From the NCBI GenBank assembly GCA_947630555.1, contig CANRIA010000002.1, positions 1 to 64,000 on the forward strand: DNA of 64,000 bases. Direction: 5' to 3'. Below, in pieces: positions 27,322 through 35,418 of the stretch; within the stretch, counting starts at the first letter, position 1; each line of letters opens with the position of its first letter. The DNA comes from an uncultured Clostridia bacterium. Its GTDB lineage: Bacteria > Bacillota > Clostridia > Oscillospirales > Ruminococcaceae. Under the pieces are notes generated by a model that was not told where the DNA came from, did no database searches, and saw only the letters and a list, made by a program, of their open reading frames with translations. A program made the position numbers and the translations under genes.

Positions 27322-29115
27322 TTAGTAGTCCTCGCCCTGCAATGCATCGAAGCCTTCTTCGCCGGTGCGGACTTTAACAACGTTCTCAACATCGTATACG
27401 AACATCTTGCCGTCGCCGATGTTGCCCGTGTAAAGCGCCTGCTTAGCGGCGTTGATCACCTTAGTAACAGGTACTTTGGAAACTACAGCCTCTACCTTTA
27501 CCTTAGGCAGCAGCGTGGACTGAGAGTTCTTTACGCCTCTGTAATAAGTGTCGTGACCCTTTTGAGTACCGTAACCCAAAACCTGCGTAACCGTAATACC
27601 CTTTACGCCGACTTCCATAAGTGCGCGCTGCAAGGCTTCCAGTTTGTTCTGCTTGCAGATGATGCTTACCTTTGTCATCTTAGCTTTGCCTGTTATAGCA
27701 TCCTTAGGAACAGCCTCAACAGGTGCGGTCATAGTCGTCGGTATCGGAGATTCGGGGGCTTCTATGCCTGCCTCTGCCGCTTCCTTGTCGGTAGCCTTTA
27801 CAGACTCAATAGAAGGCATAAAGTCAGCATAAGAGGAGGGAAGATTGTGTTCCATTGCATCAAGACCGATGATCTCTTCTTCGGCAGATGCCCTAAGACC
27901 TATAGTCTTTTTGATTATGAAGAATACTATCGCTATCATTATCGCAGTCCAAGCGCCAACGGATATAACGCCAAGCGCCTGTTTGCCGAGAAGCTCAAGT
28001 CCGCCGCCATAGAAAAGACCTTCGCAAGCTATGCCGCTTGCACCGCCTGCCTGTGCTACAGCAAAGCCGGGTGCGGTATCTGTAGCGAAAAGACCTACAG
28101 CAAGTGTACCCCATATACCGTTCATCATGTGTACCGCAACAGCGCCGACAGGGTCGTCAATGTGAAGTACATAGTCGAGCAGCCAGATGCCGAAGCATAC
28201 GAGCAGACCTGAAACTATTCCTATTACAAGCGCGCCTGCCGCATCTACAACATCGCAGCCTGCGGTTATTGCAACCAGACCTGCAAGCGATGCGTTAAGA
28301 CACATTGAAACGTCGGGCTTGCCGTACTTCAGCCAAGTGAATATCATACAAGTAACCGTTGCAACGGCAGGGGCTATAGTAGTTGTAAGGAAGATAGTTC
28401 CCATCATTTCTATTGAAGAAGCCGCAGCAGGGTTAAAGCCGTACCAGCCAAACCACAGTATGAACACACCGAGTGCGCCGATAGTCAGGTTGTGACCGGG
28501 TATAGCGTTTACCTTTATCTTGCCGTCAGGGGTCTTAGTGAATTTGCCTATTCTGGGTCCGAGTATCGCAGCGCCTACAAGTGCGGATATACCGCCGACC
28601 ATATGTATAGCGCACGAACCCGAAAGATCGTGGAAACCAAGCTGATAGAGCCAGCCGTCGCTGTTCCATATCCAGTGAGCCTCGATAGGATATATAAGCG
28701 CGCTGATAACGCCCGAATATAAGCAGTAAGATATGAATTTGGTTCTCTCTGCCATAGCGCCCGAAACTATCGTGGCAGCCGTTGCGCAGAATACAAGGTT
28801 GAATACAAAGTTTGAAAAATCAAAGTTATCATACGCCGTAAAGATGTCAAAACCGGGCTTGCCGATAAGACCCATTGCATCTTCGCCCATAAGCAGACCT
28901 GCACCGATGAGAATGAACATTACCGTACCGATACAGAAGTCCATAAGGTTTTTCATGATAATGTTACCGGCGTTCTTTGCTCTGGTGAAGCCTGTTTCAA
29001 CCATTGCAAAGCCTGCCTGCATAAAGAATACCAACGCGACAGCTATCAAAAACCATACGCCGAAAACTTCGCCGCCGACAGCTTCTTTGACCGCATTCAA
29101 AATTTCGTCTGTCAT
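27322..29115 (-). CDS. amt: Ammonium transporter fused to a C-terminal PII domain
   Basis: A 597-residue fusion. Residues 1 to about 430 form an Amt/Rh channel of about 11 TMs: QAGFAMVETGFTRAKN, the first pore His in DLSGSCAIHMVGG, the second in VGAVAVHMMNGIWG, and a cytoplasmic GLDAMEHN. A Pro/Ala/Glu-rich linker leads to a complete PII (GlnB-like) domain from about residue 481, with TQKGH, LPKVKVEAVV and TGNIGDGK. PII proteins normally plug Amt channels in trans in response to 2-oxoglutarate, ATP and ADP; here the regulator is tethered. In the T-loop (YYRGVKNSQSTLLPK) the position of the uridylylated Tyr51 of E. coli GlnB is not Tyr. The ATG follows GGAGGTAG. Confidence 0.93.
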   Translation of the reverse strand: MTDEILNAVKEAVGGEVFGVWFLIAVALVFFMQAGFAMVETGFTRAKNAGNIIMKNLMDFCIGTVMFILIGAGLLMGEDAMGLIGKPGFDIFTAYDNFDFSNFVFNLVFCATAATIVSGAMAERTKFISYCLYSGVISALIYPIEAHWIWNSDGWLYQLGFHDLSGSCAIHMVGGISALVGAAILGPRIGKFTKTPDGKIKVNAIPGHNLTIGALGVFILWFGWYGFNPAAASSIEMMGTIFLTTTIAPAVATVTCMIFTWLKYGKPDVSMCLNASLAGLVAITAGCDVVDAAGALVIGIVSGLLVCFGIWLLDYVLHIDDPVGAVAVHMMNGIWGTLAVGLFATDTAPGFAVAQAGGASGIACEGLFYGGGLELLGKQALGVISVGAWTAIMIAIVFFIIKKTIGLRASAEEEIIGLDAMEHNLPSSYADFMPSIESVKATDKEAAEAGIEAPESPIPTTMTAPVEAVPKDAITGKAKMTKVSIICKQNKLEALQRALMEVGVKGITVTQVLGYGTQKGHDTYYRGVKNSQSTLLPKVKVEAVVSKVPVTKVINAAKQALYTGNIGDGKMFVYDVENVVKVRTGEEGFDALQGEDY

Positions 29116-29182
29116 AAAGTTCTACCTCCATTAAAAGAGCATTGAACGGAAGAGGGTACCGCTTTTCCGAACATTTTAAAAC

Positions 29183-29221
29183 AAAAAAAGCGCTGTGCGA
29201 GTTTTTCACTCAACACAGCGC
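29183..29221 (-). terminator. Terminator hairpin in the amt leader (candidate attenuator)
   Basis: On the minus strand GCGCTGTG (29221-29214) pairs with CACAGCGC (29197-29190), with an inner GAGT/ACUC stem and GAAAA loop, followed by seven T. The hairpin begins only about 13 bases after the expected start site of the amt promoter and about 70 bases before the gene, so full transcription needs read-through. No plus-strand gene ends here, and the T run is on the amt side. Confidence 0.7.
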
Positions 29222-29240
29222 CTTTGCTGTTTACATTTAT

Positions 29241-29269
29241 ATTATATTGCAAACGCAATCAGTTGTCAA
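29241..29269 (-). promoter_or_regulatory. Consensus promoter of amt
   Basis: On the minus strand TTGACA (29269-29264), 17 bases, TATAAT (29246-29241); both boxes are perfect. Confidence 0.85.
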
Positions 29270-29291
29270 CGGTCAAATTGCATATAACTTT

Positions 29292-29320
29292 TTCAACACC
29301 GACTTCAAAATTGTTATAAT
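29292..29320 (+). promoter_or_regulatory. Possible promoter of the collagen-like gene
   Basis: A perfect TATAAT (29315-29320) has a weak TTCAAC at 17-base spacing upstream. A sporulation sigma factor might be used instead. Confidence 0.35.
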
Positions 29321-29421
29321 CGAACATATTGTGTCACTGCATGGGGTGTATACATATTATATAGTGTTCCACGATGATCTGCAAAGAACGATCTGCAAAG
29401 ATATTTACAGGAGGAAACACA

Positions 29422-30237
29422 ATGAAAATATACAATTTTACCGATGGTGCAAACCAGAGCTTGTACGGCGGCGGAAGCGGCTGCGGCTGTTATCAGCAGC
29501 CGGTATGCTCACCATGCGTAAACTGCCCTGCCGGCGCACAAGGCCCACAGGGTCCGCAGGGAATACAGGGCGCGCAAGGCCCTCAGGGACCGCAAGGACC
29601 TATAGGGGCTACCGGCCCTCAGGGTCCACAAGGACCGCAGGGTGAGATAGGTCTTACCGGTGCGACAGGCCCTCAGGGCGCAACAGGTCCGCAGGGACCG
29701 GCAGGCCCACAGGGTGAGACAGGCGCAACCGGACCGCAAGGCCCAGCTGGTCCTCAGGGAGCAACAGGTGCAACCGGTCCGCAGGGACCGGCAGGCCCAC
29801 AGGGTGAGACAGGCGCAACCGGTCCACAAGGACCGGCAGGTCCACAGGGTGCAACAGGCCCACAAGGCCCGGCAGGCACAGTGCTTGGTTATGCCGATTA
29901 CTACGCAGTTATGCCGACCGACAACGCCACGACTGTAGCCCCGGGCGCAGCGGTAGCATTTCCGCAGACGGGCGCGACCGACGGCACTGCCATAACCCGT
30001 GCTTCTGACACGACATTCAACTTGGTCGACCCCGGCGTGTATCTGGTTCAGTTCCAGGCAAGCGTTACCGAGCCCGGTCAGCTGGTGCTTACGCTCAACG
30101 GCGCGGAGCTGCCCTACACTGTTGTTGGCAGAGCAAGCGGTACTTCTCAGATAGTCGGCACGGCGCTCGTTACCGCAACGGCAAACTCAACGCTGACGGT
30201 AAGAACCCTGCCGCAAATACCGAGGCTCTTACCATAA
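29422..30237 (+). CDS. Collagen-like Gly-X-Y surface protein, frameshifted near the C-terminus
   Basis: A 271-residue reading as it stands. A short Cys-rich head ([16 protein letters not shown]) is followed by about 38 uninterrupted Gly-X-Y triplets (29533-29877), mostly GPQ, GPA, GAT and GET. A globular C-terminal domain ([31 protein letters not shown]) resembles BclA-type trimer-forming domains of clostridial exosporium or surface proteins. There is no signal peptide, which fits a spore-coat-type protein. The start follows ACAGGAGGAAACACA. The reading ends early at 30237 because one base is missing near 30205 (see tail entry). Confidence 0.85.
   Translation: MKIYNFTDGANQSLYGGGSGCGCYQQPVCSPCVNCPAGAQGPQGPQGIQGAQGPQGPQGPIGATGPQGPQGPQGEIGLTGATGPQGATGPQGPAGPQGETGATGPQGPAGPQGATGATGPQGPAGPQGETGATGPQGPAGPQGATGPQGPAGTVLGYADYYAVMPTDNATTVAPGAAVAFPQTGATDGTAITRASDTTFNLVDPGVYLVQFQASVTEPGQLVLTLNGAELPYTVVGRASGTSQIVGTALVTATANSTLTVRTLPQIPRLLP
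29686..29822 (+). repeat. Direct DNA repeats inside the collagen-like gene
   Basis: A 47-base stretch at 29686-29732 recurs exactly at 29776-29822, 90 bases apart, with a diverged unit between (45-base period, 15 residues [15 protein letters not shown]). Such repeats allow copy-number change by recombination. Confidence 0.8.
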
Positions 30238-30317
30238 CGCCAAACGCAGGCGGCACAGCCCCCGTATCGGCGCACTTGGTAATTTTACAGCTTACCGATA
30301 CCACACCTGCTGCATAA
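30203..30317 (+). pseudogene. Displaced C-terminal tail of the collagen-like protein
   Basis: Adding one base near 30205 (AGAACC to AGAAACC) restores a reading that continues [17 protein letters not shown], then TAPVSAHLVILQLTD and TTPAA, ending at TAA 30315-30317 just before a terminator. This matches the hydrophobic last strand expected for BclA-like domains, so the present early stop is a one-base deletion, a programmed shift or a sequencing error. Confidence 0.8.
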
Positions 30318-30332
30318 TTTTAACAAATAGTG

Positions 30333-30359
30333 AAAGAGTCTGTCAAGGCAGGCTCTTTT
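30333..30359 (+). terminator. Terminator after the collagen-like gene
   Basis: AAAGAG-CTG pairs with CAG-CTCTTT, with one mismatch in the stem, followed by TTTTG. It lies 16 bases after the restored stop at 30317, supporting the longer reading as the ancestral gene. Confidence 0.65.
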
Positions 30360-30555
30360 GCTGTGCATTTTGTACAAAATCGTCGTTTGAAATTCTACTG
30401 AATTTGTATTGAAATTTGTGCGATTTAGTTGTAAAATTATTATAAGTAATTGTATGTATTTTGGACAGCCGTGAGGCTGACCAACGCGCAAAGCGTGCCT
30501 GCCAAAGGCGCTCCTGCGCAACAAAGAAAATCATAAAAAAGTACGATGAAAGGGG

Positions 30556-30584
30556 TTGACATTGCAAAAAATTAGTTGTATAAT
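30556..30584 (+). promoter_or_regulatory. Consensus promoter of the pilus operon
   Basis: TTGACA and TATAAT, both perfect, with a 17-base spacer, 48 bases upstream of the signal peptidase gene. Confidence 0.85.
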
Positions 30585-30632
30585 GTGTATGGCTATATGA
30601 ATTGCCGAAATTTCAGCATTTGGTAGAGGGGA

Positions 30633-31259
30633 ATGATGCAAATGCCTGATAACGAAAGCCCAATAGAGCCCGAGCAGGAGCTGGAGCAGCTTCGCGAGAG
30701 AAACAGGGCTCTGGAGGAAACTATCAGTCAGCTTGCCCCAAAGAAGAAGCGAAGGCTCTGGCAGGTGCTGAAAAGGGTATTCATATCACTTGTGGTAACG
30801 GCAGCTGTAATGACGCTGATGATCAGCTACGTTTTCCCGGTGATGAGAATATACGGCAACTCTATGAGTTCCACACTTGTTGACGGTGATGTAGTTGTGG
30901 CTCACAAGACCACGGAGCTGAAGCAGGGCGACATATGCGCATTCAACATGGGCGGTCGTATCTTGTGCAAGCGCGTGATCGGCGTGGGAGGCGACGAGAT
31001 CAATATTGACAAAGATGGCACGGTGTATGTAAACGGCGCAGAGCTTGACGAGCCTTACCTTAAAGCGAAAAGCATCGGCGAGTGCGACATTGAGTTTCCT
31101 GTTACAGTGCCGGAAGGAAGCTATTTCGTTCTGGGGGATAACAGGCGGACTTCGATAGATTCGCGCAATAGTGTTATAGGTATGGTAAGTACCGAGCAGG
31201 TGGTAGGCAAACTGCTGATCTGCATATTACCCTTGCCAAGTTTTGGAACTATAGACTGA
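30633..31259 (+). CDS. Signal peptidase I of the pilus locus
   Basis: Membrane serine protease that removes signal peptides after the Sec channel. It is 208 residues. A charged N-terminal coiled-coil stretch (about 8-45, EQELEQLRERNRALEE) precedes one TM (about 48-72). The catalytic Ser lies in YGNSMSSTL, the general-base Lys in CKRVIGVGGDEI, and the C-terminal box is GDNRRTSIDSRNSVIG. Three close ATGs (30633, 30636, 30642) follow GAGGGG; the latter two have better spacing. As first gene of a pilin/sortase operon it probably processes these pilins. The N-terminal coiled coil is unusual. Confidence 0.92.
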   Translation: MMQMPDNESPIEPEQELEQLRERNRALEETISQLAPKKKRRLWQVLKRVFISLVVTAAVMTLMISYVFPVMRIYGNSMSSTLVDGDVVVAHKTTELKQGDICAFNMGGRILCKRVIGVGGDEINIDKDGTVYVNGAELDEPYLKAKSIGECDIEFPVTVPEGSYFVLGDNRRTSIDSRNSVIGMVSTEQVVGKLLICILPLPSFGTID

Positions 31260-31290
31260 TACAAAGTGGAACATTAAGTTTTGCACCTCG

Positions 31291-31318
31291 CCCGAGCACA
31301 TAGAACGTATGTTTCGGG
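31291..31318 (+). promoter_or_regulatory. Intercistronic hairpin before the pilin gene
   Basis: CCCGA and ACATA pair with TATGT and TCGGG (loop GAACG). No T run follows, so it is more likely an RNA processing or stability element than a terminator, and it could raise pilin message relative to the peptidase. Confidence 0.45.
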
Positions 31319-31379
31319 GGGGTACAGAAGCATTATTTGTATGTAAATTTTTATTTGCATGAAAGGAATGATTTTGTAC

Positions 31380-33575
31380 ATGAAAAACTTATTAAAAAGA
31401 GTGATGAGCATAGCGGCTGCCACGGCGCTGCTTATGACTTCGGTAATATCGGCGGAGGCGGCGGATCCTGATGCTGATAAAACGTATACTATTACTATCA
31501 CTGCTCCTTCTGATGGAGATGTTGAAACGGGAAACCTTCCTGATAATTTGTATGCTTTCCAGATTCTTTCGGGTACGGTGCCTGATAACAAAGTTGAAGG
31601 TAAATATGAAAATCCCGGTACTTATGGTAACTCATTGCCGATCACAGATATTAAGTGGGGCTCCGGTATCAACACTGATCTTTTGGATAAGTTAATTGAG
31701 ACATTGTCTAATAGTAAACATATAGGTCATTATTTTACAGATCTTAAAACAGCAAGTGATGATGGTGCTAGTGAAGATGAATTAGCATTATTGTTTGCTG
31801 AGGCAATTTCCGTTGATGGTTTCGGCACTCGTCAGAATATGCAGTATCTTGCTGATATTCTTGGTGGTTTTAAAGCTGATGGTGAAACTGCTACGACCAA
31901 TTATTTACTTAATAGTAGTGCAATAGCAATGAATAAAGATACAACTGATGGTATAACATGGACTGCCAAAGTTAAGGCTGGTTATTATCTTATAAAATCA
32001 GGTACAGAAACTGATACTACTGATTCAGCTTATTCTGCTCGTATGCTTTTTGTTGCTAGTAATGTAACACAACGTCTTAAGGAATCAGTTCCATTCTTCC
32101 ATAAATATATTGTCAGGGAAGATGTTACTGATGATACGGTAACTGGTAATCTTTCCGAAACAGATGTTGCTGGTGTAGGCGATATAGTAAATTTCCAGCT
32201 TAAAGGAACTTTGCCGACTAACTATGATAAGTATGTAGTATATAAGTATACATTCAATGATACTCTTTCACATGGTCTTGATGTAGTTGATTATGCTGAC
32301 CCTACTACAGAAGCTGACCATCCTACTGTACTTGTTAAAGTTAAAGGACTGTTTAAAAATGTTACGGATTCAGTAACTAATCCTGAAGAACAAAAAGGAA
32401 CTGTCTACGATTATAAAACTGAAGTCGATGATACTCCTTCTTATTGGAAATGGGATTCTGATATTGTTCTTGAAATACCAGCAGAAAATTACAATACAAG
32501 TTGGAGCACTGCGGACAATAAATTTTCTGTTGAATTTAGTGATTTGAAAAAGATTGAATTAAAAGTTTCTGAGGCTGGAAAAGAAGATATATACAAACTT
32601 GGTTTCTTATTTGATGCTCCGGGACTTACGGATCACACTCATAACGGAAAAATAGATGAAGAACATTCTTCCAAAATAATGGTCAATTACAAGGCAAAGG
32701 TTAATAAAAATGCTATCGTTGGCAGCACGGGTAATATAAATACTGCATCATTAACATATTCAAATAACCCACAGAATGAAGAAAACACTGGTACATCGAC
32801 AGAAGATACTGCTAAAGTATATGTATTTGGTCTTGATATTATCAAGGTAGATGCCGGAAAGTTCCTTAAGGATGGCTATGTAAGTAATGAAGAATCTGTA
32901 GGTCTTGCTGGTGCTAAGTTTGCAGTTGTTCGTCCTGTAAAAGATGATGATGGTAATATTACAAGTTGGGAAATTGCGAAATTTGAAAAGGTTACTGCCC
33001 CAAATGAAGATCCAACGACCTTACCGACAACATTTAATACTAATGGCTATTATAGTATTGTAAGTTGGGAAGATATAGATATTGCCGCTGATGAAGATAA
33101 AAGCACATTTAAAAATAGTTGGATTTCTAGCTATACGACTGACGATTACAATATAGAAACTTCTGTAAAGGGTATTCTAAATATTTCCGGTCTTGACGCA
33201 GGAGTAACCTATACCATGGTTGAAACCGCAACGCCCACACCTGCTGATAAGTACGCAAAGATTGAACCATTCACAATTACACTTGAAGCAGCTAAAAGCG
33301 GTGATGAATATACCGGTAAACTTTCAAGTGCAACATCTGAACAATCTGTAGCGGCTGGCAAATCCTTCTCCTATGACAAGCCTGTACAGATAACAGATGA
33401 ATTTGGTGCTGATGATGACGGCAGTGCTAATATGCTTGTTGCCAACTTCAAGTACACCGATCTTCCTTCGACCGGTGGCATAGGTGTGTACATTTACTAC
33501 ATAGCAGGCGGCTGCGTTGTTGCCCTTGCACTGGTTCTGTTCGCACTTTCCAAAAAGAAGAAGACCACTAAATAA
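31380..33575 (+). CDS. LPXTG major pilin (isopeptide-forming, SpaA/D2-type)
   Basis: A 731-residue wall-anchored pilin. It has a Sec signal peptide (KNLLKRVMSIAAATALLM, cleavage near AEAAD), an N-terminal pilin domain, and a D2-type isopeptide domain (DVAGVGDIVNFQLKGTLP, YKYTFNDTLSHGLDV). A C-terminal SpaA/Cna-B domain carries an E-box-like YTMVETATP, and the sorting signal is LPSTGG, a hydrophobic helix and a KKKK tail. The ATG at 31380 is chosen for the signal peptide; GAAAGGA stands 12 bases before it. The coding DNA from about 31690 to 33350 is clearly more AT-rich (GAT, GGT, ACT codons) than both ends and neighbours, suggesting a replaced middle. The class C sortase follows. Confidence 0.9.
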   Translation: MKNLLKRVMSIAAATALLMTSVISAEAADPDADKTYTITITAPSDGDVETGNLPDNLYAFQILSGTVPDNKVEGKYENPGTYGNSLPITDIKWGSGINTDLLDKLIETLSNSKHIGHYFTDLKTASDDGASEDELALLFAEAISVDGFGTRQNMQYLADILGGFKADGETATTNYLLNSSAIAMNKDTTDGITWTAKVKAGYYLIKSGTETDTTDSAYSARMLFVASNVTQRLKESVPFFHKYIVREDVTDDTVTGNLSETDVAGVGDIVNFQLKGTLPTNYDKYVVYKYTFNDTLSHGLDVVDYADPTTEADHPTVLVKVKGLFKNVTDSVTNPEEQKGTVYDYKTEVDDTPSYWKWDSDIVLEIPAENYNTSWSTADNKFSVEFSDLKKIELKVSEAGKEDIYKLGFLFDAPGLTDHTHNGKIDEEHSSKIMVNYKAKVNKNAIVGSTGNINTASLTYSNNPQNEENTGTSTEDTAKVYVFGLDIIKVDAGKFLKDGYVSNEESVGLAGAKFAVVRPVKDDDGNITSWEIAKFEKVTAPNEDPTTLPTTFNTNGYYSIVSWEDIDIAADEDKSTFKNSWISSYTTDDYNIETSVKGILNISGLDAGVTYTMVETATPTPADKYAKIEPFTITLEAAKSGDEYTGKLSSATSEQSVAAGKSFSYDKPVQITDEFGADDDGSANMLVANFKYTDLPSTGGIGVYIYYIAGGCVVALALVLFALSKKKKTTK

Positions 33576-33599
33576 TAACGCTTTTGCGTAAACCTATCA

Positions 33600-33622
33600 T
33601 GCCGGGGCCTTGTGCTCCGGCA
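33600..33622 (+). promoter_or_regulatory. Hairpin between pilin and sortase genes
   Basis: TGCCGG pairs with CCGGCA around an 11-base loop, directly before the AAGGAG site of the sortase. There is no T run. A likely role is to protect the pilin message or dampen downstream expression; this is inference. Confidence 0.45.
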
Positions 33623-33640
33623 GTAAGGAGAGTCCTATAT

Positions 33641-34462
33641 ATGAAACAGCGTATAATTTCAATTCTGGCAGTTATTACGCTGATAATAGGGCTGTCCCTG
33701 CTGCTATATCCTACTATAAGCAACTATTTCAACAGCACAAAACAACGCCGCGCGATATATAATTATGTCGCCACCGTTGAAACTATCTCTGAGGAGGATT
33801 ACTCCGATATCCTCGAAAAGGCAGAGCGCTATAACGCCGCACTTGCTGTTTCTCCCCCGAAACTTATGGAACTGACCGACAGCCAACTTGCCGAGTACAA
33901 TTCCATTCTTGACGTTACAGGCACGGGCATTATCGGTTACATAAGTATTCCCACCGCTGATATTTCGCTGCCCGTTTACCATGGCACTAGTGAGGCGGTC
34001 TTGCAGGTGGGCGCGGGGCATATCGAGGGTTCGTCTTTCCCCATTGCCGGCGAGAGCGTTCACGCACTTATTTCTGGGCACAGAGGGTTGCCGTCGGCTA
34101 TGCTGTTTACTAACCTTGATATGCTTGAGGTCGGTGATACCTTTACTATGCACGTCCTCGATGAGGCGTATACCTATAGGATTTATGACATTGAAACGGT
34201 ACTGCCCTCCGACCTGTATTCGCTTAATATCCGGCAGGGAAAAGACCTTTGCACGCTCATTACCTGCACACCGTATGGCATAAATTCTCACAGGCTTCTT
34301 ATCCACGGTGAGCGTATTTTCATTCCCGAAATTGAAGAAAAACTTGCCATACAGTCAGGCGCTCGGTTCGTTGACTGCTGGAAAGTGGTTCTTATCCTAG
34401 AAATTCCTATTCTTTTTATTTCTGTGGTTGTGTTCACGCGCCGCACGAAAAGATTGAGGTGA
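33641..34462 (+). CDS. srtC: Class C (pilus-polymerising) sortase
   Basis: Transpeptidase that joins pilin subunits through LPXTG. It is 273 residues with an N-terminal TM (about 5-25, then LYPTISNYFN) and a sortase beta-barrel with GIIGYISIPTADISLPVYHG. The catalytic His is in LISGHRGLPSAMLF, the Cys in LCTLITCTPYGINSHRLL and the Arg in that last motif. A second TM near the C-terminus is typical of class C. The start follows TAAGGAG at 33623-33629; an in-frame codon at 33584 has none. It lies between two LPXTG substrates. Confidence 0.93.
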   Translation: MKQRIISILAVITLIIGLSLLLYPTISNYFNSTKQRRAIYNYVATVETISEEDYSDILEKAERYNAALAVSPPKLMELTDSQLAEYNSILDVTGTGIIGYISIPTADISLPVYHGTSEAVLQVGAGHIEGSSFPIAGESVHALISGHRGLPSAMLFTNLDMLEVGDTFTMHVLDEAYTYRIYDIETVLPSDLYSLNIRQGKDLCTLITCTPYGINSHRLLIHGERIFIPEIEEKLAIQSGARFVDCWKVVLILEIPILFISVVVFTRRTKRLR

Positions 34463-34467
34463 TCTTA

Positions 34468-35418
34468 ATGTTCCGTCGTATTTCAGTATTATTTACAGTT
34501 TTGCTGACTGCCGTTTTGTGCTTTGGCAATAGCCTTACGGCTTTTGCAGAGGAATCTGATTATTCACTTACTGTAAATTTTGTTACAGATGAGGCAGGCG
34601 CTATTGAAGGGTCTCAGTTTGAACTTTATTATGCTCTCGAACCTGACGGCACGCTCTTTGGCGATTTTGCAGATCTTGATGTTGAAGTCGGCGACCTTAC
34701 CAGCAGTGAGAATGTAAGTGTTTTGGCTTCTACACTTGCTGCGTATGTAGATGGCGGCTTTACCGAAAATATAGATGAAGTCGGCACAAATTCTTTGGGC
34801 GAGGCTAAGTTTACAGGTCTTGATGCAGGCATTTACCTTGTTGTTGGTTCTTCGGTTGAGGTCAACGGCATACGCTATGCCCCTAAACCCGCGCTTATAA
34901 GAATTCCCGGTCATGATATGGAAGGTGAGCTTGTAAAAGACGTTGTTGCCAACGTGAAGTATGACAGAATACTCCCTGACCCTATTTCAAGGTCGGTAAC
35001 TAAGGTTTGGGACGACAATAATTCTCCCACGCGCCCCGGCAGCGTTACTGTTCAGCTTTTGAAAGACGGTAAGGTATATGATGAAGCTGTGCTTTCTGCC
35101 GCTAATAATTGGTCGCATACTTGGAATGATCTTGATGCTTTGGCTGATTGGAGCGTAGTTGAGCCCAAAGTTCCTGACGGCTATACGGTAAGCATTTCTC
35201 TCGATAATACTAAATTTACTGTTGTTAATAAGAGCAGTAAGGTCGTTCCGCCGAATCCGCAGGGCATCGGTAATGGCGGCGGTACTAATAACCAAACAAA
35301 ACTTCCTCAGACAGGACAGCTTTGGTGGCCTGTTCCGATATTGCTTGTGTCGGGCTGTGTGTTGGTTTTGGTTGGTGTTATCTCTTCTCGCTTGAGTGAT
35401 GATAATGTCGCCGATTAA
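34468..35418 (+). CDS. LPQTG-anchored minor pilin with Cna-B domain
   Basis: A 316-residue wall protein, probably pilus base or tip subunit. It has a signal peptide (RISVLFTVLLTAVLCFGNSL, cleavage after FA), an N-terminal pilin-like domain (about 30-155, ending in a GLDAGIYLVVG E-box-like stretch), and a Cna-B domain starting SRSVTKVWDDNNSPTRPGSV. A Gly/Asn-rich spacer and the sorting signal LPQTGQLWW with a hydrophobic helix and short tail follow. The start follows TTGAGGTGA, 5 bases after the sortase stop. Its end overlaps the next sortase gene by 14 bases. Confidence 0.9.
   Translation: MFRRISVLFTVLLTAVLCFGNSLTAFAEESDYSLTVNFVTDEAGAIEGSQFELYYALEPDGTLFGDFADLDVEVGDLTSSENVSVLASTLAAYVDGGFTENIDEVGTNSLGEAKFTGLDAGIYLVVGSSVEVNGIRYAPKPALIRIPGHDMEGELVKDVVANVKYDRILPDPISRSVTKVWDDNNSPTRPGSVTVQLLKDGKVYDEAVLSAANNWSHTWNDLDALADWSVVEPKVPDGYTVSISLDNTKFTVVNKSSKVVPPNPQGIGNGGGTNNQTKLPQTGQLWWPVPILLVSGCVLVLVGVISSRLSDDNVAD

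Larger units (their letters stand above)
29116..29421. other. Divergent regulatory spacer, amt / collagen-like gene
   Basis: No gene is seen here. The stretch holds the amt leader with its attenuator-like hairpin, the amt promoter, a possible plus-strand promoter, a nearly repeated GAACGATCTGCAAAGA/GATGATCTGCAAAGA pair (about 29373-29400), and the AGGAGG site of the next gene. Confidence 0.7.
30238..30632. other. Intergenic region before the pilus operon
   Basis: It holds the frameshifted tail and terminator of the collagen-like gene. A GC-rich fragment around 30470-30525 (GCGCAAAGCGTGCCTGCC, GGCGCTCCTGCGC) resembles parts of the dispersed palindromic repeats. The pilus operon promoter follows. 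No other gene was seen. Confidence 0.6.

Noticed and set aside
29509-29865. Cys/Leu/Trp-rich minus-strand reading over the collagen-like repeats
   Set aside because: Its periodic composition is only the complement of the Gly-X-Y coding repeats.
31260-31379. Cyclic di-GMP riboswitch before the pilin gene
   Set aside because: The region is short and lacks the conserved core; only a simple hairpin is seen.
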